Origin: Tautonia rosea
Lineage (GTDB): Bacteria; Planctomycetota; Planctomycetia; Isosphaerales; Isosphaeraceae
Length of the DNA stretch: 64,000 nucleotides
Direction of reading: 5' to 3'
Assembly (NCBI RefSeq): GCF_012958305.1
Contig: NZ_JABBYO010000002.1
Location: forward strand, 496,001-560,000
Under the pieces are notes generated by a model. It had not been told where the DNA came from, searched no databases, and worked only from the letters and a program-made list of their open reading frames with translations. Positions 43,986 through 51,475 of this stretch are shown here, piece by piece. Each line of letters starts with the position of its first letter. Position 1 is the stretch's first letter. Position numbers and translations under genes: made by a program.

Positions 43986-46874
43986 TCAGGGCGAACCGAC
44001 GGCGAGCTCCCAGTGAAGGTAACCGTCACGGCGATCGAGAACAAATCGAAGTCCGTTGCTGGAGGAGACTCCCTTGATTTCCGCCACACGGCGTCCTGCG
44101 TTGTCGAGGGCGAAGACGCTGGCCGGGGCATCTCGGTTCCAGGTGATCGAGGCTCGGATCGGTTCCACCCGGAGCGGAGGACGCCCAGGATCCGCCACCT
44201 CGCGTTTCCAGTGATCGACCCACTGCAAGGCGGTCGGTTGCACTCGGGCGACGGTGGTGATCAGAAAGCGATCGGCCTCGGCGATGGGCTTGCCTGAAAC
44301 GGTTGAGACGACGACGGCGCCAACGGCGTCTTCGGATCGAATCGAGAGTCCGTCGCGAGAAGCGGCGGCCCCCTGCAGCACCCCGGCCACGCCGATCGTG
44401 TCGGGAGCATCAATGGTGAAGCGACCGATGCGACGGTCCCAGGTGCCAGGTAATCCGGAGGAATCGGCGTCGGGGTTCTTCCTGAGCAAGAGCGCCGAGG
44501 CGTGGGGAAACAGGCCGAAGACCTGCGGGTTTCCGTTGACAATCTCGGGCAAGACAAAGACATCCTGCCCGCCCCCGGTGCCGGATGCTGCTGCTCCCCA
44601 GGGGTCCGGGAGACGACTGATGGCCCGCCGGACCAGGGCATCCCACCCGGCCGACCGGGCCAGTGCGCTGACCAGGAGCAGGTCTGGTCCCTCGAATGGG
44701 AGTGCCCAGGCTCCTTCGGTATACGAGGCGTACTGGCCCACCACGTAAGCTCGATCGCGAGCAACCTTTGCATTGGCCAGCGGTGAGAGTTCATCCGAGG
44801 GGCGTCGGATGAATGAGCGAAGCTCGGGAGCAGCGAATCGAGGGGGTTGCCAGAAGAGTCGATCGTCGATCAGATCGAGTCCCTCGGCCCGCTGAGCCGC
44901 GGCGAATTCGGGCTCGCGACGAAAGTGCGCGGAGCCGGCGATGGGTACTCGTAGGCCGAGCGATCGGAGATCTGCCGCCAGGCCCGACCACTGGGCCGCC
45001 TCGGTCACCTGCCAGAAGGGCCGTCCCGCGCGGCGATCGGTCCGAGAACGTTCGCGGAGGGCGTCGGCTTGAGACGGGGGTAGGGCGTCCGGATCTTCGA
45101 TCAGGTTGAAGAGCGAGAGCTCTCCGGCCAGGGTGACCCAGGCAAGGACCGGATCGTCTCGCAGGGCCAGCCCGGTTTCGGGATTGATCCGGGTCAGGAG
45201 TGCTTCAGCCAGTTGTCGGGTTCGTTCTCGTATCTGAGGGTCGAACGCGGCTGCGGGCCCGCCGCCAGGAGGAAGGGCGCGGCCGTCGGCGATCTCGTCG
45301 TCGGATCGGAACCGCGCCTGACTTTGGAGGGTGATAGCCACGTAAATTCCGCGCGTCTTGAACGCCGAGATGGCCCGATCGAAGTCGGCCAGGGCGAGTG
45401 GATCAAGCGAACGGGTATTGTTGGCGGCATCATCGACCAGACTGCCGCCGGGACCAAACGGGGCGTCAAGGTCGCAGAGGTTGACCAGATTGACACCGGA
45501 TCGGGCCAGGCGATCGGCGATCGCTTCGATCTGATCGGTCGAGGTGAAGGGTAAGGGGGGCATCAGCGAGACACCGAAGAATCGGGCCGGGGTGCCGTTT
45601 TCGAAGCGGAGCCGCCCTCCCTCGGCTGTGACGAATCCGTGGGTGCCTGCGGGGGTTTCAAGCTCCCCGGAGAAGTCCAGCGCAGACCCAGGCTCGATCG
45701 CTTCGGCCACCGGGTAAGGGGGCCAGGAATCTCCTCCGCCATCAACATGGTAGGGAGCCCATGTCCGGGCGCCGCCCAGGCCGCCCTCGCCGAGGACCTC
45801 AACCTCATCAACCCAGAGAGTTCCTTGACGGTCGACTTTCTCCAGTTGAAGGACTGCTCGCGAGGCGGCCGCGGGGACTGAGATGACCGAGCGATCCACT
45901 CGCCAGGGGAAGGAACCCGACCAACGGACGGCCCGAGCACCAGAGGCCGCACCCGGGAGGGGGCGTCCGTCGTCCCCGAGGAAGAAGACGACCGCCTGTG
46001 CCCCTCCTGCACCTCGCAATCCGGTGCCTCGTGCCTTCACGGAAATGGCAAGCCGGTCGAGGCCACGAACCGGAAGTCCGATGGGGGCCAGCGCCAGATC
46101 TCCAGTGGTCGAAAGCTCGATCGCTGCGTCGGAGCGATCGCCCGAATGGACTCGCCGCGCATTCCCCTCGACGATCCAGTGATCCGGCGTCAGGCCACCG
46201 AGTTCAAAGCCATTGTTCACGATCACATTGGTGGTCGACTGACCGCCAACGGGCTCCTGTGCGATGGTCAGGCCATCAATCTCCAGGGTTCCCGTACCGC
46301 CGAGCAGGCCGACGGTCATGATGGCGTCTCGCGTGGCGCTTGGGACCGGAACCCGAGTGACCCAGCGAACCCATCGGCCTTCAGGCAGGGTGTCCCAGGG
46401 ACCGAGAAGCCCTCGCGAGGTCGATCGAAGATTCTCGTCGAGCAGGTCGATCAGGAGGGCGGGTTCCTCGCCGATCCGCTCTCCCGGGACGAGACGATCG
46501 CCGATCCGTCGCACCCAGAGCCCAAGAATCAACGCCTCCGTTTGCCGACCATCAACCCCGAAGCCCCGGCTGATCCGAGCTGGTCGAGAGGGTTGATCGG
46601 CCTCGAATCGGAGAACCGTCGGGCCGACGACCCCGCCTTCGGGGATCAGAATGGCATCTCGAAGGTTATACCAACCATCGGGGGTGCCATCGCCGTCGGT
46701 GTCGGTCTCGAAGTCATCCAGCGCAGGAGGGCCAGGCCGAACGATGAGCGAGCCGTCATCCTGAGCACGCAAGACTCCCGAGCCGCTGAGGGCGATCGCG
46801 AACAGAACCCCGACGATCCCTCGGAATCGTCGACGCGGGTCGTTTTCGGCCAATCGAATCGTTGAAGGGCTCAC
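43986..46874 (-). CDS. Large exported glycosidase-like protein
   Basis: 962 residues from GTG 46874, overlapping the stop of the methyltransferase gene (GTGA). A membrane/signal segment lies at 18-36 (GIVGVLFAIALSGSGVLRA). Two carbohydrate-binding-like beta modules follow (about 50-220 and 220-370; LDDFETDTDGDGTPDGW and NVIVNNGFELGGLTPDHWIV). A TIM-barrel-like core begins at GRLRFENGTPARFFGVSLMP, with IADRLARSGVNLVNLCDLDA and DFDRAISAFKTRGIYVAITL, as in GH5/GH42-type enzymes. A candidate acid/base Glu lies in LAWVTLAGELSLFNL (about 615). The second catalytic Glu is not certain, so activity is unproven. The C-terminus is another beta domain. Confidence 0.65.
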   Translation of the reverse strand: MSPSTIRLAENDPRRRFRGIVGVLFAIALSGSGVLRAQDDGSLIVRPGPPALDDFETDTDGDGTPDGWYNLRDAILIPEGGVVGPTVLRFEADQPSRPARISRGFGVDGRQTEALILGLWVRRIGDRLVPGERIGEEPALLIDLLDENLRSTSRGLLGPWDTLPEGRWVRWVTRVPVPSATRDAIMTVGLLGGTGTLEIDGLTIAQEPVGGQSTTNVIVNNGFELGGLTPDHWIVEGNARRVHSGDRSDAAIELSTTGDLALAPIGLPVRGLDRLAISVKARGTGLRGAGGAQAVVFFLGDDGRPLPGAASGARAVRWSGSFPWRVDRSVISVPAAASRAVLQLEKVDRQGTLWVDEVEVLGEGGLGGARTWAPYHVDGGGDSWPPYPVAEAIEPGSALDFSGELETPAGTHGFVTAEGGRLRFENGTPARFFGVSLMPPLPFTSTDQIEAIADRLARSGVNLVNLCDLDAPFGPGGSLVDDAANNTRSLDPLALADFDRAISAFKTRGIYVAITLQSQARFRSDDEIADGRALPPGGGPAAAFDPQIRERTRQLAEALLTRINPETGLALRDDPVLAWVTLAGELSLFNLIEDPDALPPSQADALRERSRTDRRAGRPFWQVTEAAQWSGLAADLRSLGLRVPIAGSAHFRREPEFAAAQRAEGLDLIDDRLFWQPPRFAAPELRSFIRRPSDELSPLANAKVARDRAYVVGQYASYTEGAWALPFEGPDLLLVSALARSAGWDALVRRAISRLPDPWGAAASGTGGGQDVFVLPEIVNGNPQVFGLFPHASALLLRKNPDADSSGLPGTWDRRIGRFTIDAPDTIGVAGVLQGAAASRDGLSIRSEDAVGAVVVSTVSGKPIAEADRFLITTVARVQPTALQWVDHWKREVADPGRPPLRVEPIRASITWNRDAPASVFALDNAGRRVAEIKGVSSSNGLRFVLDRRDGYLHWELAVGSP

Positions 46875-47671
46875 GGGACATTCGGCTCCGGAGCTTCACC
46901 TCGGGCGCGACGTTCGGCAGCCTCTCGCTGAGCGCGGCCAGTCATCGGCACAAAGAGCGTCGGACGAATGGCATCGCCCACGAGCTTTCCATCAACCTTG
47001 TCGAAGACATAGACCTTCTGGTCGAACCGGGAGCCAATTGGGATCACGATGCGTCCCCCTTCCTTGAGTTGCTCGACCAGAGGAGGGGGGATCGACTCCG
47101 GGGCACAGGTGACGATGATCTTGTCAAACGGGGCCGCCTCGGGCCAGCCGAGATAGCCGTCGCCGTGGCGGGTGTGGATATTGTCGTACCCGAGTTCCTT
47201 GATGACCTTGGCCGCCTGCGTGGCCAGCGGCTCATGAATCTCGACTGAGTAGACCTCGGCCACGAGCTGGCCGAGAATCGCCGCCTGGTAGCCCGACCCG
47301 GTGCCGACCTCGTAAACAATGTCGGTTGGTTCCGGCTTCAGGACGTCGGTCATGAAGGCCACGTCGAACGAGGCGGTGATGGTCTGCCCTTCGCCAATTG
47401 GGATCGACTCATCTTCATAGGCGAGTCGTTGATACGCCTCGGGCACAAACTTGTGCCGGGGGACGGTGCGGAAGGCGTCGAGCACGCGCTCGTCTTTAAT
47501 GCCGCGTCCATCGAGATGACGCTCGACCATCCGAGCCCGAGCTGGGGCGAAGGGGTCGGACGAATCATCAGGTTCCTCCAAGCTGGCGAAACCGGTGAGT
47601 GTAAAGGCCAGACAGATCAGAAAGAATCGACTGGCAGGATGGATGATGGAATCCGTGAGTCTGGACATCAT
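46871..47671 (-). CDS. pcm: Exported protein-L-isoaspartate O-methyltransferase
   Basis: 266 residues from ATG 47671 (second ATG 47668), behind GGGAGGCG. A signal peptide precedes the enzyme (FFLICLAFTLTGFASLEEP). The Pcm body is canonical: ARARMVERHLDGRGIKDERV, FRTVPRHKFVPEAYQRLAYE, the Ser/Thr-rich ITASFDVAFMTDVL loop, the SAM site VYEVGTGSGYQAAIL and DKIIVTCAPESIPPPLVEQL. It repairs isoaspartyl residues in damaged proteins, using S-adenosylmethionine. Export is unusual because SAM is cytosolic. The next gene overlaps its stop, so the two are co-translated. Confidence 0.9.
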   Translation of the reverse strand: MMSRLTDSIIHPASRFFLICLAFTLTGFASLEEPDDSSDPFAPARARMVERHLDGRGIKDERVLDAFRTVPRHKFVPEAYQRLAYEDESIPIGEGQTITASFDVAFMTDVLKPEPTDIVYEVGTGSGYQAAILGQLVAEVYSVEIHEPLATQAAKVIKELGYDNIHTRHGDGYLGWPEAAPFDKIIVTCAPESIPPPLVEQLKEGGRIVIPIGSRFDQKVYVFDKVDGKLVGDAIRPTLFVPMTGRAQREAAERRARGEAPEPNVP

Positions 47672-47755
47672 TCAGAACGCCTCCCTGTGCTTCGGCATCG
47701 AATCAGCATTGTACGGGTTGATCCTAGGCGGGTGAAGCGACTCTCCCGCGTGGAC

Positions 47756-49252
47756 TCAGGTGAGGATTGACCGGAGAACGTTGCCGTGAACGTCGGTCAG
47801 GCGGCGGTCGAGGCCGTTGTGGTAGTAGGTCAACTTCGTGTGGTCGAAGCCGAGCAGGTGGAGGACGGTGGCGTAGAAATCCCAGACGGTGACCGGATCG
47901 ACCTCAGCGCGGCGGCCGAAGGGATCGGTCGCGCCGTGGCTGGTGCCGCCTCGGACGCCGGGGCCCATCATCCAGCAGGTGAAGCCGTCGGGGTTGTGGT
48001 CGCGGCCGGTCGTACCCTCTTGATGGGTGGGCATGCGGCCGAACTCGGTTGTCCAGAGAACAAGGGTTTCATCGAGCAGCCCCCGGGCCTTCAGGTCGGA
48101 GATCAAGGCGGCGGTCGGCTGGTCGAAGATGGGGACGTGGCGTTCGTAGTCGGGTTTGAGGGTCCGGTGGGCGTCCCAGTTCAGGAGGCCATCGACCCCC
48201 GAGGCTCGGCTGGCGCAGTAGAGGTTGACGCACCGGACGCCACGTTCAAGCATTCGGCGGGCGAGCAGGCAGTTGCGGGCGTAAGCCGCCTTGAGCGGGT
48301 TCGGGTCGTCGGTGCCGTAAAGGCGATGGATCGAGGAGGGCTCGGAGCCGAGGTTGGTCACTTCGGGGGCCGAGACTTGCATCCGGCCGGCCAACTCGTA
48401 GGCGGCGATCCGGGCGCGGAGTTCTTCATCGCCGGGGTGGGCCTCGGCATGCCGGGTGTTGAGCGTGTTGAGGAAATCGAGCGTGTCGGCCTCGGTTTCG
48501 GCCGAGATGTCGTTGGGGCGTTCGAGGTTGCGGATGGGCTGATGATCGGCCAGGACGATGGCCTGATGCCGGGCCGGGAGGAAGCCGTTGGACCAGTTCG
48601 CCTTGCCGTTCGGGGGCTCGCCGCGGACGTCGGGCAGGGCGACATAAGCGGGAAGGTCTTCATTCTCTCGTCCGAGCGCGTAGCTGAGCCAGGCGCCGGT
48701 GGCGGGGAATCCCTCGGTGTCGTGCCCGGTATTCATGAAGACGCAGCCGGGGCCGTGGGTGTTCGTCTTCGAGGTCATTGAGTGGACGAATGCGATGTCG
48801 TCAACGTGGTTCGCGAGGTGCGGCAACATCGACGAGATCCGCTTGCCGCTCTCCCCGCGGGGAACGAACGGCCAGGGGCTGCGCATCAGGTTGCCGTTCT
48901 TGCCCTGAAAGGAGAGAAAATCTTCCTCGCCGGGCAATGGCTGGCCGTGGCGGCGCTCAAGCTCGGGTTTGTGCTCCCAAAGGTCGAGATGAGAGACGCC
49001 ACCCGGGCAGAAGACCTGCAGAATGCGTTTTGCCTTCGCAGGAAAATGGGTCATTCCCTGACCCGGCAGCCAGTGTGCCGAATCATCGACGTCGCTTGAT
49101 CGAGGGGACGATCGAGCCAGGAGATCCTCCGACAACAGCCCTGCAAGGCCAATGCCCGCTAAACCACTGAACGCATTGCCGAGGAACCCGCGCCTGGACA
49201 GCACTTGACCGAGAAACAAACGAGCCTTCACGTCGTCGCGAGGGTGAGACAT
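47756..49252 (-). CDS. DUF1501 family exported protein (Tat substrate)
   Basis: 498 residues from ATG 49252. A twin-arginine signal (SRRGFLGNAFSGLAGIGLAG, residues 19-38) opens the protein. DUF1501 landmarks follow: AKRILQVFCPGGVSHLDLWE, the HGPGCVFMNTGHDTEGFPA segment, LLARRMLERGVRCVNLY, LNWDAHRTLKPDYERHVPIF, LVLWTTEFGRMPTHQE, RDHNPDGFTCWMMGPGVRGG and VWDFYATVLHLLGFDHTKLT. The fold is alkaline phosphatase/sulfatase-like, and family function is unknown. DUF1501 genes are often found beside DUF1549/DUF1553 genes, as here about 2.2 kb away with two amidohydrolases between. Confidence 0.92.
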   Translation of the reverse strand: MSHPRDDVKARLFLGQVLSRRGFLGNAFSGLAGIGLAGLLSEDLLARSSPRSSDVDDSAHWLPGQGMTHFPAKAKRILQVFCPGGVSHLDLWEHKPELERRHGQPLPGEEDFLSFQGKNGNLMRSPWPFVPRGESGKRISSMLPHLANHVDDIAFVHSMTSKTNTHGPGCVFMNTGHDTEGFPATGAWLSYALGRENEDLPAYVALPDVRGEPPNGKANWSNGFLPARHQAIVLADHQPIRNLERPNDISAETEADTLDFLNTLNTRHAEAHPGDEELRARIAAYELAGRMQVSAPEVTNLGSEPSSIHRLYGTDDPNPLKAAYARNCLLARRMLERGVRCVNLYCASRASGVDGLLNWDAHRTLKPDYERHVPIFDQPTAALISDLKARGLLDETLVLWTTEFGRMPTHQEGTTGRDHNPDGFTCWMMGPGVRGGTSHGATDPFGRRAEVDPVTVWDFYATVLHLLGFDHTKLTYYHNGLDRRLTDVHGNVLRSILT

Positions 49253-49682
49253 GGCGGCGACTCCTGTCCTTCGAGCGAGCAGTCTCGGATCATGTCATGG
49301 ATCGTGGAAGGGCTTCATTTTAACCGTTCTCGAGACGGACCGCACGGGGATGGTGCGACGCCCGATCTGGCAATAAGGTTTGATCCCACGTGCCGAATGA
49401 GCTTCCGCGTCGACGCACCTGGTGCTGGCGAGAATCGATTTGGGTGTTCCCCCCTCTACGGGCCTTGCCCGCACAAGGGGCGAGTCGCTCGTCGGTGGCC
49501 CGACCCACGGTGGGATGGTGACGTGTTCCTCCCACGGAAGACAGGTGTTGTTCGCATGAGAAATTTTGCATAATTAACCCGCCCGGTCGCTGACTCGGAC
49601 ATCTTGCGATGTGCAGTCGGAGGTTGAGGATCGGCCGGTCGTGATCGTCTGGGGTGAAGGTCCTGATAGTGCCTTGATCCGA
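49253..49682. other. Intergenic region upstream of the DUF1501 gene
   Basis: 430 bases with no gene seen. It separates the amidohydrolase pair from the DUF1501 gene. Small inverted repeats such as CCCAC/GTGGG (49504-49514) occur, but no clear minus-strand promoter was found. Confidence 0.4.
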
Positions 49683-50465
49683 TCAAGGTTGAGGAGAATC
49701 AAGCCACTCGGCCGCGTTCTGATGGAGGAGGCGAGCTCTCAACACGCTGTCCGGGGCGAGCACTTCAATCTTGGCCAGGGCCGGATCAGGGTATTGGAAG
49801 GGCATTCCGGTTCCAAAGAGGAGGCGATCGAGTCCGAGGGTGGTAAGCAGCGTCTCGACTTCATCATTCAGAAGCACGTTGAGCAGTGAGATCTCAATCC
49901 GGTAGTTCTCGGGCAGACCATTCTCCGGTTTCCCGAGGACCGAGCCGGTATAGCCCCGGCCATTGACGAAGTGGAACCGGGCCTGGGGACGGGCTGCAAC
50001 GAGAGTGGCCAGCTCGTCGAGCGGTACGTTGGGGACATCGACAAGCCAGGTACGCTGGCGAGGATCCTCGACTCGAATTGGAATGGAAATGATCATCCCA
50101 TGATTGGTAGCTCGATCGATCAGTTCAAGACAAGCATCTGACATGAGCTCGTTATCGTGCCATTTTGGGTAAAGACGAAGCCCTCGAAAGCCAAGAGTGA
50201 GGCAGGCGTTGAGGTCATCGGCCCAGCCGGCATAGGCGGGGTTGATGACCGCGAAGGGGATGAAGCGGTCGAGGTGGGGGCGAACGTCGCTCGCAAGATC
50301 GGTGTTGGCGGGCTGAGGATTCCGGTACGTGATGGCGGCGGAGCTGGAGACAATCGCGCGGTCGATCCCTCGGGAATCCATCAACCTGAGGAGATCGCCG
50401 GCCGCCTGGTTGCGGAGGTGCCGGAAGGCAAAGGGACCAAGGTAGGCGTTGACATCGATGATCAT
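49683..50465 (-). CDS. Amidohydrolase-fold protein lacking metal ligands
   Basis: 260 residues, ATG 50465 overlapping the stop of the upstream amidohydrolase (ATGA). The Amidohydro_2 barrel outline is present: RAIVSSSAAITYRNPQPANT, RFIPFAVINPAYAGWADDLN, FRGLRLYPKWHDNE and LLFGTGMPFQYPDPALAKIE. The metal site is not. The HxH of strand 1 is N6-A-Y8 (MIIDVNAYLG), the strand-5 His (ILHH in the neighbour) is Ile/Pro (IISIPIR), and the final Asp (neighbour CDMS) is Gly220 in FGTGMPF. Only a His near residue 165 remains. There is no signal peptide. Metal-dependent hydrolysis looks impossible, so a binding or regulatory role is likely. Confidence 0.75.
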   Translation of the reverse strand: MIIDVNAYLGPFAFRHLRNQAAGDLLRLMDSRGIDRAIVSSSAAITYRNPQPANTDLASDVRPHLDRFIPFAVINPAYAGWADDLNACLTLGFRGLRLYPKWHDNELMSDACLELIDRATNHGMIISIPIRVEDPRQRTWLVDVPNVPLDELATLVAARPQARFHFVNGRGYTGSVLGKPENGLPENYRIEISLLNVLLNDEVETLLTTLGLDRLLFGTGMPFQYPDPALAKIEVLAPDSVLRARLLHQNAAEWLDSPQP

Positions 50466-51361
50466 GTGGCTCGCCTTTGCAGGAGAGTCTGCATGTTTTT
50501 GCCGAGGATGCGCGCCTTGGCCTCCTCGTCGAGTTCGGCTGCTCGGATACGACCAATCCCGGCGGTCATCGACATGTCACAGCCGAAGAGCAAGCGATCG
50601 ACGCCAAGAACCTCCACGGCCATCTCGACGACACCATCGTCAATCACACTCCCACTGAGATCGAGCATGACGCTCGGAGCGTGTCTTAAGGCCTTGATGG
50701 TCCATTCCCAATCGCCACCGCCACAAACATGAGCGCAGATGAGCATCGCTTCCGGATAGCGTTGGGACAGTTCGGCAAGGTGGCCGCCATCGGAGATGAG
50801 CGGTTGCTCAGGGGGAACGAAGTGCATGTGGCCGGCGTGATGGAGAATCGGAACACGAAGCTCGATGGCGAGCTCGATGATCGGGAAGACGATCGGATCG
50901 GTACATCGATGTTCGTTGTAAAGTTTCACGCCAATCAAGCCACGATCTTCGACGCATCGACGGATCTCGTCGAGGGCCTCGGCCTGATGCCCCGGATTGA
51001 CGTAGCAATATCCAAGGATGCGATTGGGGAAACGGTCGATTGCGTCGGCCACCCAGGCATTGCATTGGCGGAAGCCTTCGGGAGTCGCTGGGCGCTGAGG
51101 GGTGAGGATCGAGCAGCAAAGTTGGTCGATACCGAGGCGATCGGCAACCTCGATCAGGTTACGATCCCGCTGTTCCCATTCGTTCTGGCTGTGATGGTGG
51201 AGGTGGGCATGGCAGTCAATCACAATGTCTGCATGTTTCGAAGGTTCGTACGCGACGGCAAGGCGAGGGGCGAGCGGTGATGCCCCGACGCTGGCGATCG
51301 CTGAGTACTGGAGGAGCGTTCTTCGAGAGATCTGCGGAGGAGCGTGATTGTCGGTTGGCAT
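50462..51361 (-). CDS. Exported amidohydrolase (Amidohydro_2)
   Basis: 299 residues from ATG 51361. The N-terminus ISRRTLLQYSAIASVGASPL is a twin-arginine signal. The active-site set is intact: DCHAHLHHHS (His51, His53), VKLYNEHRCTDP, ILHHAGHMHF, ICAHVCGGGDWE and LLFGCDMS with the catalytic Asp. Relatives are decarboxylases and lactonases (for example ACMSD-type) as well as amide hydrolases; the substrate is not readable. Tat export suggests a folded metal-loaded enzyme acting in the periplasm. It is translationally coupled to its ligand-less homologue, and lies 115 bases downstream of the DUF1549/DUF1553 gene. Confidence 0.85.
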   Translation of the reverse strand: MPTDNHAPPQISRRTLLQYSAIASVGASPLAPRLAVAYEPSKHADIVIDCHAHLHHHSQNEWEQRDRNLIEVADRLGIDQLCCSILTPQRPATPEGFRQCNAWVADAIDRFPNRILGYCYVNPGHQAEALDEIRRCVEDRGLIGVKLYNEHRCTDPIVFPIIELAIELRVPILHHAGHMHFVPPEQPLISDGGHLAELSQRYPEAMLICAHVCGGGDWEWTIKALRHAPSVMLDLSGSVIDDGVVEMAVEVLGVDRLLFGCDMSMTAGIGRIRAAELDEEAKARILGKNMQTLLQRRAT

Positions 51362-51475
51362 CGGCTCGTCCTGTGCGTTCGAGTGCGAGGGGCAGTGGAT
51401 CGGGTCCGCTAGTGCTCAGGTTTGCAAGCACGAACACTCAGGATCGAAACAGGAAGGGGCGAATGTGAAGGGAAA

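Noticed and set aside
49548-49574. TTGTTC and CATAAT promoter-like pair on the plus strand
   Set aside because: Spacer is only 15 bases and no plus-strand gene lies downstream.
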